Source: Spirodela intermedia (taxonomy: Eukaryota > Streptophyta > Magnoliopsida > Alismatales > Araceae). Taken from it: a DNA stretch of 64,000 nucleotides. The notes under the pieces were generated by a model that was not told where the DNA came from, made no database searches, and saw only the letters and a program-made list of their open reading frames with translations. The position numbers and the translations under genes were made by a program. The stretch spans positions 2,074,501 through 2,138,500 of the forward strand of contig LR746279.1 of assembly GCA_902729315.2 (NCBI GenBank), given 5' to 3'. Shown piece by piece: positions 44,136 to 54,643 of this stretch. Each line of letters begins with the position of its first letter. Position 1 is the first letter of the stretch.

Positions 44136-47100
44136 ATGGGATCCAAATCGAAGGAAGACGCGAGGAACAGGGAGAAGGACGGTGCCAGTCCCGGGTTAGC
44201 CCGTCATCTTCTTCCTTTCTGTCCCGATCCAGCGTTCTTTGCTGCCTCGGGCCTCGTCTGACGTCGTTGTGGTTTTGTTTGCCATTTGCCAGGAAGATAT
44301 TTGTCGGGGGGCTCGCGAAGGACACTAGCCTTGGTTAGTTTTTTAGTCTTCTGCATTGGGCGTTATCTGTTTAGTTATAGTTTGATATAGCATCTTTTGT
44401 ACCGTGTTCCAAGATTGTACGTCTATCTTCGTGATTGCTTGGATGGTTTTCGTCTGGTTCTGGGAATGCTCGGTTTTAGTTTTTCGGGCTATGGACTTAT
44501 TAGGATTTCATTCGCGTGGTTTAACAGCAAGTGAAAGTTTTTTCTTTGTGTTGTAAGTTTTTAGATGCGATTGAATTCGATTGATCGGTTTGTAGTTCGC
44601 AATTCTATTTTGAGAATTTTTGTCTAGATTACCGTCATCTGTTATGTAATAGCAACTTTAGAGGCCTACCGTTTAAGCGCTTTCTTATTGTGCTCACGAA
44701 GATCTCCAGATTTTTGGCTAACCTTTCCAGCTTATTTGTATTCGTTTTGTTAATCAGAGATCTCCTCACAGTTGTAACTTATCTACACCTTTTTCCTCTC
44801 CTACTGTGGTTTTGTGCTCGAAATTTTGTTTTTTTTCTCGATCTATTAATGATTAGTCATCTGGCAGTGTTTAAAACATGCTGTTTCATTTTTTTGCTAC
44901 ATTACTAACAGCCCTCAAGTTCCGATTATGAACCTATGGTTCGTGTGGAAATCAGTGGCAACAATTTAACGCTTGAAGACAGCACGTTGATCATCGGTTT
45001 TAGTTAGCTTTTAGGTTTTTATGATTTCCAGGAATCAATAGGTTGTACCAACCGGTAGACCTCTGCTTTAAACACCACTTTATGTTTTAGTTTAAAAAGT
45101 AGCTTCACACTGAAGGTATTGCTTTCGTTTATGAAAAAAATGTCATCTTGCTAGAGAGATTTACCAATCACAAAAAGGATACCATGGAACCAAAAATGAT
45201 ATGATTGAACTCAAACCACTGGTGAGCAAAGAAACGGAAGCTTCTTCTGAGCTTCACGTTCGGTGATATTGTAAAGGCTCTCAACATTTTTAGGGATCCC
45301 AGAACCCTAAGACATTTGATTAGGTTCTGGTGATATGCCTTGGATGTGCTTATCAGATGGCGGAAGTCTTCTCTTCTTTCTTCTCCCACTCTATTACCTG
45401 CAAGTGCGCTGGTCAAGAATACGGCCTTTGTAGAATCTTGATGATTCCTTTGTGGCCATTGATTCAAATTCGCAGAAAATACAGTTGGTAGTTCTCAGAA
45501 ACGTGAAGTTTTGAATTCTTCCATTCTATGTTCTCGATTCCCTTGATAGCAATCATTGTAACCAAATTAGTAAACGCTTTTCAAAGAGTTCTGGTAGATA
45601 AAAGGGTGATTACCCTAATCTGGGTGCTCAAAGTTGGGACCATAATTTTTTTAAATTCTTTCTTTAGTCTCCTCGTATTGCAAAAGGTAGCAGAAAATGG
45701 ATAATTTCGAAAACCTGTATCACATTCTATGGGTATGTTGATTTCATTCTGACAAGAAAAACGCACATCTATTGCAAATTTAAGGAGATAAATGTTTATT
45801 CTAAACTAGACGTTCATCTAGTTTATTTGATCTATAATCAGGCAATTCATTTTGCTTATATTACGGCTCTTTAGGCATGTGTTGCATTTAGAACCATCTT
45901 TTCCGATGTGCAACCCTTACACCCAAAACTGCTGAAATATTCACAGAATACATACTTCCCTTTCTACCCACCTGCTGTGGCCTCCCAATTGTCGGAATAT
46001 AGATTCCTGTTGATTCTTTGATATCTACTGTTGACATTGACGTCTGTAACAACTCACATTTCGCTGCTTCTAAAATCGTAAACTCCGATCTGGTCTCTTA
46101 TCTTTTTTCGCTTCAGAAGAATGGCAGATATTAGGAATAGTAGGTAGACTGCTAAGTTGCAGTAATCTCCTCATGGATCATTCTCTTGACTTGTGAGGAC
46201 GCAGCCTCTTTGGCTCTTCTAGTATAATAGAGGTTTTTCCTCATTCTCCTGTCTTCAATCACATGGAAGTAGTCCTCTAAAGCCTCCACGGGTCAGATGC
46301 CTCCCTTCAACGCTGTCCTTACATTGTCTCCAGCATAGCCAACTTTCTGTTCCTATGCCACTAATCTTTGTATACTCTCTGACGAACACGATACGAAGGG
46401 AGCAACCTGTCCGGAGAATTTCGGGTTGGGTACATTTTTCTTTTTCCCCGGTAGGAGGGGGGGTTTGGATTGGGGACTTCTGTCTTGGAGAAAAGAGAAA
46501 ACTGGCGTGCTTCCTCTCGACCCATAATCGGTTCATACTCTTGTCTTGATTGTGTTGGATACAAGATGAAGATATTTAAGGTAGCCTGTTTGGATTGTGC
46601 ATTATCTGATTTTTTAATCAGATGAAGACTCTTGGCGTGCTGATCGATGTATCTGGATTGATCTAGTTCGTTTCATCTCTACTAACTCTGTCTGTATTGG
46701 TGCTTCGTTGGAACTCAAAGAGATCCTAAGACATCTATTTAATTTTTTCAATGTGTCCTGATTAAATCCTTGTCTAGTCTGAACATGCAATCAGTCTACT
46801 AGTTTATTGATGATAGAATACTAGATTTGGTTCTTGTTGTGGGGCTGAGGACTAGACTGGCGTTTTGGGTTCTTTCTAGTGTCACTCAGTCCTCGTTGTG
46901 TGGAGTCCCACCTGAGATGGTGTCGTCCCTCTGGTACTCACCAAGTCCTAAATAGCTTTCCTGCAGTTCTGATCTTCTTTGAAGTCGTTTCAGCTTATTT
47001 TAGAAGGAATAGTGCCGGAGTCCAGTTTAATGGGATTTCAAAACTTTAATTCCTCTAGAAAGTCTGAGTGTCCAGATGTTTAAGGAGATTCTGATCGGTC

Positions 47101-50087
47101 AGCACCACAGTTCAATATTTTATGGGCGAAGTAATAGCAGTAGTCTGTGGGTCTCAACACTGGAACAATAGAGGGACTTGAAAAACAGAGAGTAAATTAT
47201 CACAGTTTGTATTCTTTTATCCGCTGAGATCATGTACCACCCTTGCGTTTTAGCTTTCACTTCGCCTTAGTTATCCATTCATCTCTATGGACTGTAAAGT
47301 GTCTTTTTAGTTACCATGCCTTTTCCCCCTATTATCGTGTTTCCTACTTCTGTGGCTAACATCATCGTACTTAAGACACTCTTATGGCATTTTTGTATCC
47401 CGATGCCAATGACATCTTGTCAGAAAACATTGGTTTTTCACTCGTTAGGTTCATGGTAGCCAGCGGAACTTGGTGGATTTTACCCCAGTCTCTATATTCT
47501 GAATGCTCCTGAAGCTGATCAGATTTCAAATCGATTTGTGTCCACTCCTTTTTCCTTTCTCTTCTATCCCTTGCACTCGATCCCTAGACAACAGGGCAGT
47601 AGCTGTGTCTGTCAGCATTCCAGTGAAGTATAGGGTATCAAATCCTTTCATCATGTAATTCATTAGATGATTCTTTGCTAACCCTGCAACATGGCCACTT
47701 AGGTTCTTATACTTCAAACTTTGATCTCCTCCCTATTGTCACAAGATCGACAAAATAGGTTACTCAATGTCTGTTTTATGTGGAGAGACATTTGATCGTT
47801 TGCTTTTTGTCCGAGAGCCTGATGACAAACTGGACAATTAGGTGCAATAATATAATAAGCATGCAAGAGAGATTGTCGCAATCTCCTTTACTGACCTGTA
47901 TGGAACCCTGTGATCATTCAGGAATGAAAACTGTTTATCATAGAAAATTATTTTATGGATGGAGTGTTTTCTGGACTTTTTGCTACTGCATACTTGATTC
48001 ATTGCATAGTTTATCTCAATCTAGATAGTAACAATCTTATCAAAGTACTATATTAAATGTATATTTGAAATAGCTTGCTTTCAATATATTTGTCTCTTAC
48101 ATATTTCTGGCCCCCAAAAACAGCAACATATGCCAAGCATTTTGGGAAGTATGGGGAGATGACAGACTATGTGATAATGAAGGATAAGTTCACCAACCAA
48201 CCCAGGGGTTTTGGATTTGTGACGTACGCAGATCCTTCGGTTGTCGACAAAGTCATCGAGGACGCTCATGTCATCAACGGGAAGCAAGTAAGCTCTAGAT
48301 CCTTTTAAGCTGGTTGAATAGCTTTGATGAAACCCTGATAATAGCTTTGTGGGTGAAAACATTTCTTCCTAGTTCATAATCCGCAGCTCTCAATTCATGC
48401 TATTTTCTTTCTAATTCATAATTCGCACCTTAGGGCTTCTCTGCTTCTATTTGGAAGAGGGATCAGATGAGACACAAGGCTTGTGCATAGTCTCATGTTT
48501 AGTGAGATTCTGCCAATAAGGTGGTGGGAATCATCCAAATATAGTCAATTCAACCCCCCCCCAGCTGCTCTCACAAAGAGTTCAATGGATTTCCCATCTG
48601 CAACCTGAAAAAAATAAAATGAAACCATTAAATTAGGAAGAAAATCTCTAGTTGACGGAGTGAAGCACCATCTCCCGCAATAGATTAGTGAAATCTATCT
48701 GGCAAGTGGGGATATATGCAACTGGGGAAATTGTTCTGGAAAAATCCGATAATGAAGTGATATACAGAGCTACATATTTTCATTTATTAAAAAAAAAGCA
48801 GAAATATAGTATGTTTTTCCGCAAGTCAGCAGGATACTATCTGCAGGTGTGAGGCCACGTCATCTTATCCAAGTCAATGAGAATCGTGCTCTGTATCTTC
48901 CAGGTGGAAATCAAAAGAACAATCCCAAAGGATCCATCGTCCAAGGATTTCAAGACCAAGAAAATCTTCGTCGGGGGCCTCCCACCAACCTACACTGAAG
49001 GTACCGTCTAATCTTCTTGCATGCTGCTGAAAATGCCAGAGCCTTAGAATCCTCCTTCTGAATGCCCAGATGAGTTGAAGGGGTTCTTCTCCACGTATGG
49101 CAAGGTGGTGGACCACCAGATCATCCGAGACCACCACAGCAACCGGTCTCGAGGCTTCGGCTTCGTCATCTTTGACTCTGAACAGTCAGTTGATGATCTG
49201 CTCTCCAATGGCCATATGATTGAGATAGCTGGCGCCCAGGTGAGACCCACACACTTTCTCTCTCATCACCACCCTCTGGGCCTTGATTCCCTCTCTACCG
49301 CCTGCCCGTGGATGGCGAGGGTCTTAGGGAATTCATCACGCAGGTGTGCCCGTATCTCCTTAAGAGTAGTTTAGTTGTCTTAGGCAATCTGGTTGGTCTG
49401 TAGAGAGGCTAAGCTAGCTTAGAGAGATTCTCCTAGACTATAAATGGGTGGTCCTGAACCGAGCTTCACTGGCTAGTTTTGCATCTTATGGGGGACTAGG
49501 TTGATGTTCTTGCTTTGTTGTAGGTGGAGATCAAGAAGGCAGAACCAAAGAAATCCTCGAAACAGCCATCTGGATATGGTAGTAACTCTAGGGCTCATTC
49601 CTTTGGTGAGGGCCCTGGTGGGTACGGCAGCTCTTATAGTGGCTATGGCGGTGACGAGTACGGCCCCCCTCCTCCCTATAGGACACCCGGAGGCTTTGGC
49701 TCTAGGTTTGGGGGGGGTTATGGTGGTGGCTATGGCGGCGGCTATGGTGGTGGCGGCGCCGGTGAATATGGCGGAGGCTATGGCGGAGGTTATGGCAGCT
49801 TGGGGGGTTACAGAGGGGAGACCTCTCTTGGGTATTCCGGCCGATATGGCGGTGGATATGGCGGCGCATATGGCGGGGGATATGGTGGGGGAATAGGCGG
49901 CTACAGGCGTGATGAGGGCTTTGGTGGTGCTGGCGGCGGTGACGGCGCTTATGAAGGTTCTAGCTATGGCAGTGGTTATAACTCCCGTCCAGGTGCTGGT
50001 GGCTATGGTTTTGGCCCTCTCTATGGAGGAGGTAGGGGAGCTTATGGTAGCAGCAGCACCGCCCGTTACCATCCTTATGGAAGATAG
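44136..50087 (+). CDS. Glycine-rich hnRNP with two RRM domains
   Basis: Six exons (44136-44194, 44293-44333, 48124-48287, 48904-49000, 49070-49239, 49524-50087) join in phase to 364 residues. RRM1 starts with RNP2 KIFVGGL (21-27) and has RNP1 RGFGFVTY (61-68). RRM2 has KIFVGGL (108-114) and RGFGFVIF (148-155). The tail from about residue 195 is Gly/Tyr/Ser-rich with GGGYGGGYGG-like repeats, typical of hnRNP A/B-type proteins. Such proteins bind RNA in the nucleus and shuttle to the cytoplasm, affecting splicing and stability. Exon 2 is only 41 bases and holds RNP2. Intron 2 is 3.8 kb, while intron 4 is only 69 bases. The ATG lies in GCCATGG context. Family call firm; the exact orthologue is not assigned. 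Confidence 0.92.
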
Positions 50088-50655
50088 GAGAGATGGGTAG
50101 AGAGAGAAAGTGAGAGAGAGGTGCCATTCTGTTTGCAGGTGGGCTTTCTAGTTGACTAGTACCCATCTCTAGCTGAGTCACCTCATAGCGTACAGAAGGT
50201 GGACACAGGAAGGTCAAACAGGAAGATTAGAAGACCAACCGGAGCAAACTACTATTGTAAGTCATCATCTAGCAGCCGGACTTTGACATGTCAGATCTCT
50301 CTTTTTCCTCCTTTTTTTTTCTTCTAAATTTGCAACCGTTGACTCGATTGTAGTGGACTCTATTTGATCAAATGCCCATAGCTCTCAGTCCTCCAATCTT
50401 CTTGGAGCTTCTGGTCTGTCCCAAGAAAAATCCCCGGCAGGCAAGGGAGCACTTTTCTTCTTTGGGAATAATACCTTTGGAATTTGAGTTCTTCAGGCTC
50501 TTCAGGGCAAGGATTTAGATGAACCCTAGATTTCTTAGGGCTGAGGCTTTACGGAGGATTAGGGTGGGATTTCTCTGAATGGGGTGGATCAGGTGTGTTA
50601 CAAACAAAGCATTCCCTCTCTTCCTCTCTTAGTATTCCCTCTTAGTGCCCATAGC

Positions 50656-50658
<3 letters not shown>

Positions 50659-50707
<49 letters not shown>
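50659..50707. repeat. (CT)n(AT)n compound microsatellite
   Basis: About 22 bases of CT pass directly into about 27 bases of AT. Confidence 0.9.
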
Positions 50708-50711
<4 letters not shown>

Positions 50712-51493
50712 TGTATTTCTCTCTCTATGTGAGTTGGCATGGAGAGAGAGCCCAATAATTTTCCAGGTCAGGGTCCTGGCAATGTCCACTACTGGGCCAT
50801 TTTTTTAGGCTTTCTTTGAGGTCAGATGGGCCAGTCTTCGGCCCAAAGCCAAACCGGAAATCCAATCCATTACAAAAAATATGTTATTGTTTTCTTAAGT
50901 TTGAAACCCATGAAAAATTTTATCACTTAGAAGAAAGTCCTCGTCCTTATAATTTGGAATAGTGGGGATGGTTCATTTTCTATTTGACGAGGTTTTCTCA
51001 TTAAAGTGTGGAAGAACTGGGCTTCCTTAAAATTTGTACCACTGAGGAACCTTCCCCATGGGTCTCTCTCTCTCTCTCTCTCTCTCCCTCCCTCCTGGGT
51101 CGTTTTAGCTGAAGGCGGGTGGCCCTCCTAGTTTGGAAGTGTAGTCAACGCACTTTGTTGTGAACCCCAAATCTGACAAAGTATGGGGTTATTTTGTCAT
51201 TCGACAGATGTGATGCGTATGATTGCCAACGTTAGGGGCTTTTAATGTCTTAAAACTCGTATTACACATGTTTTAGATTTATTATTTCTGAAATTTTAAT
51301 TTTTGTATTTAAGTAAATTAGAAAAAGCCTGGTAATTGGAAAAATAGATATGTAAATATATTTTCGGAAGGCATTATTTGACCCATTGTTGTATTTAAAT
51401 GGCGATTAGGACCCTAATTGAGCAGATATTTGATAAAGTAAGACCTTTGCAAATCAAAAAATAAAGTAGCCATAATTCAGAAAATAGAAACAC

Positions 51494-51541
51494 TCCTCTC
51501 TCTCTCTCTCTCGCTATATATATATATATTATATATATATT
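51494..51541. repeat. (CT)n(AT)n compound microsatellite, second site
   Basis: CT repeats followed by TATATA tracts with one interruption. The structure is the same as at 50659, and an (ATTT)n run follows at 51647-51670. Confidence 0.85.
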
Positions 51542-52070
51542 TGTGTTGCTGTCATGCTTCGTGATCCAGCGGTCAACGACGCAATCTCGACGAAGATCCC
51601 GTGGTCAAATGGGTCGGGAAGCGATGATACCGCCGCCTTCTTCACCAATTTATTTATTTATTTATTTATTTTTGTTTGTTGATGTATTGTAAAGCGTTTC
51701 GATTTCTCTCTCGCCGGAGATGCCCGCGGGGTTCTTCCGCCGGCGAGGATCCCGGTAGAGAAGAAGGGGCTTGAATCGACCAGGTCTTAGCCGGTGGGTC
51801 TCCTCGTTCTCTGCGATGAGGAGGACGAGGGTGGGGGGGGGGGGGGACGTTCTTGGGGAGCCATTGAGCTCTGGTTGTAGAAAACTATGGAAAGAAGAAG
51901 AGTAGTTCGCGGGTATCTTTTGTCTCTTCTCTTCTCTTCTCTTCTCTTCTCTCGCGGGTACCCCATCTATCTATCCCTCTGGTTTCTCTCTCTTCTCTCT
52001 CTCTCTCCTCATTCTCTTTCTCTTCTCTTCTGTCTCTGTCTCGTGTATCTCCCTCTCTTTCTATATATTG

Positions 52071-52582
52071 CTCTCTCTCTCTCTCTCTCTCTCTCTCAAT
52101 CTCTGTCAATCTCTCCGCTCTCTCTTCTTCTTTATCTTCTGTCTGTCTCCTCTTACTCTTCCCTTTTCTTCTTTCTCTTCTCTCCTGTCTCTGTCTGTCT
52201 GTCTCTCTCTCTCTGTCCTTTGACATGTGGGCGGGGTCCTGTCGTAATGGGGGTGAGTTACCTGCGCATGCAGGCCATCGTCTATTGCGACCCGAAGCCG
52301 CAGAGACGTCGTCCTCCAAGACGACCAGCGGCCACGTCATCCTCTCACACTTCCACCTCTCCCTCAACTGCCCCGTCACCCCCACCCTCGTCAGCGCCGC
52401 TGCCGGTGGTGGAGGTGGCGGAACTCTCTCTCTCTCTCTCTCTCTTCCTTCTCTCCCTACGAAGACCAGCGAGCAAGCATGTCTATCCGAAGGAAGCTTG
52501 CAGAGAGAACATTTTGCCTCTCTCTCTCTCTCTCTCTCTCCCCGTTCGAGATGGGTACTTATATCGTGCTCAGAAAGCAGTG

Positions 52583-52616
<34 letters not shown>
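52071..52616. repeat. Cluster of (CT)n microsatellites
   Basis: Pure CT runs at about 52071-52097, 52424-52445, 52517-52541 and 52585-52616 are separated by GC-rich unique sequence. They lie upstream of the TATA box at 52822. Confidence 0.85.
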
Positions 52617-52620
<4 letters not shown>

Positions 52621-52821
52621 GGGTGGGGTGGGGAGTTACTGGACCAGAGGGAGGAAGAGAGGGAGGGGACGACAGTTGGGAGGGGGTGGCCGTGGAGTGG
52701 GAGGGAAGATCCCGGCGGACCCGCCGCCGGCAACTGCAAGGGAGCCAAGTTTCCATAAATAGCCCATCGCCGTTCCCCCGCCGACCGACACTCCTCCCCT
52801 TCCCTTCCCTTCCCTCCGGCG

Positions 52822-52828
52822 TATAAAT
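52822..52828 (+). promoter_or_regulatory. TATA box of the small 69-residue gene
   Basis: TATAAAT lies 103 bases before the ATG at 52925 and follows a pyrimidine-rich stretch. The expected transcription start is near 52855. Confidence 0.55.
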
Positions 52829-52924
52829 CCGGCTCCTCTCTCCTCCCCACTTCCCCAATCCAATCCGACACCGGCGAGTCTCTCTTCTTCTTCTTCTTCG
52901 GCGGCGGCGGCGAGTGGGGTAACG

Positions 52925-53134
52925 ATGGAGCCGATGGCGATAGTGGCGTTCGCCGGCGGGGTGATCGCGCAGATGGGCATCATCGCGCTGCGCTTCCAGC
53001 CGGCCTTCGCCTGCATCGCCCGTCTCATCGACTGTTTCCGCCACCCCCGCCCTCCCCCGCCCCTCGACTACACCGCCCAGTCCATTCTCCGCGCCGTCGA
53101 CGAGCTCAGCTCCCACCACCCCTACCAACCTTGA
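52925..53134 (+). CDS. Small 69-residue protein with one hydrophobic segment, unknown function
   Basis: I do not recognise this protein. Residues 5-24 (AIVAFAGGVIAQMGIIALRF) form one hydrophobic helix-like segment. They are followed by FACIARLIDCFRH, a proline run and YTAQSILRAVDELSSHHPY. The ATG lies in a CGATGG context about 100 bases after a clear TATA box, and codon third positions are G/C-rich like neighbouring genes. This supports a real short gene. The ORF on the opposite strand through this DNA is a low-complexity shadow. It converges with the AIM32-like gene, whose stop is 339 bases away. A membrane or organelle micro-protein is a guess. Confidence 0.5.
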   Translation: MEPMAIVAFAGGVIAQMGIIALRFQPAFACIARLIDCFRHPRPPPPLDYTAQSILRAVDELSSHHPYQP

Positions 53135-53472
53135 TGACCCTCACACCTCATCTTCTTCTTCTTCTTCTCCATCGTCTTCTTCCTGTTCGTTCGCCTTCTG
53201 CTACTTCTTCTGCTGCTGCTTCTTCTGCCGCGGCAAGAACAAAAAAGAAACATATTTCGATTGACTCATCTCGGAATTAATAGAAATATCGGATCCATAT
53301 GATCGATCTGCCAGTCGTTTCCAAACAAACAAAAGACCGAGTGGCCGATCAATCCGCACGCAGGAGACGCTGTGGAAACCGAGTCTTCGCCTCGGATGAT
53401 AAACGAGAGCAATTAGAACCGGCGACCGCCGCCCGGTCTGCTCGTCGTGCTCCGGCGGAAGCGGCCCCGCCC
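53135..53472. other. Convergent spacer
   Basis: 3' flanks of the 69-residue gene and the AIM32-like gene meet here. A CTT/CTG-rich stretch is at 53151-53232. Nothing else is seen. Confidence 0.5.
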
Positions 53473-54599
53473 TCATCTCATCTGCCTGTAGCAGCTGTAA
53501 GCAACGACGACCGAGACGGCGGCGGCGGCGACGGCAAGGGCTGCGTAGGTGTCCTCCCGCTCCCACCGCTCGAACCACGTCGGCATTGCACAGAGCTTGC
53601 GGGCCGACGAGGACTTGCCGGTGGTGGCCGCCTTGCCGTCCCCGCCGTACTTCTCCTCTGTGCCGTTGCCGGTGGGCTTCCCCTCTAACGCCGCCGCATC
53701 CCGCCCGCAGGAGAAACCAGGCCCCTGGCAGCAGCCTGCCCCGACGGAGCACCCGTTCAGCTGGACAGCGCTGCCCGTCCCTGCCGCCGCCGCCGTCGCC
53801 TCCGGCTTCCCGTTCGGCTGGAGCCTCAGTTCCTGCACTTTCTTCTGCTGATCCTCGGTTAAACCCATTTGACCCCTGACATCACACGCATGCAGACGAC
53901 CATGGTAGATATGAATCAGGAACCAAATAACGAACTCGGAGATATCTTTCACAAAGTAACCTAGTAAATCTTTCCCACTTTAGGTCACAATCACGATACC
54001 AATCACTAGATGGAGATCAATGAATTCTCAAGAACAATCATGGCAGGATGAAGGCGCACAGAGATAGAACAAGCAGGAAACTAGTTTCCCATGGAGAATG
54101 GAGAGATTAGATGCGAAGTTCTTCGGATCAAAGCAGGAAACTTAATGAATATAATATTTGGGGCGGGCGATCAAAGAGAGGCCCAAGCTGCAAGGTTGGG
54201 AGGAGAAATACCTCCAGAGACGGGCTATAACCTCTCCTCTGCCAATATGCTGCTCCAGAAGAAGGGGGACGTCATCCGGGCTAACATATCCGTACCTAAT
54301 ACAGAAGAAAATACGCAAGTTAAACAAAAATACTCGAGAAAGGGAAGAACATTTAAGAGAGCAGAGAAATCAGTTCCCTCGTGGTGAGCATAATTTCAAT
54401 TTTTCTCATTTTTTAACATGGGCTCCAAGAAATTGCTGATAGAAGCCCTTGTCAAAATATCCACAGGGAGAGAGAAAGAGAGAGAGAGAGTAGTAATAGT
54501 AGTAGTAGTAGTAGTAGTAGTAGAGAGCGTTCAACTAGATTCTTGGATAAATGAAGCCTCATATTCTGGGCGGAAAAGGGTATCCAGCGATTAAGCACG

Positions 54600-54643
<44 letters not shown>

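Larger units (their letters stand above)
50088..52821. other. Microsatellite-rich spacer
   Basis: The hnRNP 3' untranslated region is followed by AT-rich DNA and from 51900 by almost continuous pyrimidine tracts. Long frames on both strands between 51885 and 52870 consist of Ser-Leu or Arg-Glu repeats read from (CT)n/(GA)n and are not genes. A run of about 14 G lies at 51834-51847. Confidence 0.7.

Noticed and set aside
45168-45467. 99-codon minus-strand frame in the hnRNP intron 2
   Set aside because: No family recognised, no start context or splice support; could be a relic, but evidence is too thin.
46255-46564. Overlapping frames on both strands in hnRNP intron 2
   Set aside because: They conflict with each other and show no recognisable domain.
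51885-52871. Long frames (over 280 codons) on both strands
   Set aside because: They are Arg-Glu and Ser-Leu repeats read from (GA)n/(CT)n tracts, with no domain and no splice support.
52559-53128. 189-codon frame opposite the 69-residue gene
   Set aside because: Composition is low-complexity Arg/Gly and it is antisense to a better-supported gene with a TATA box.
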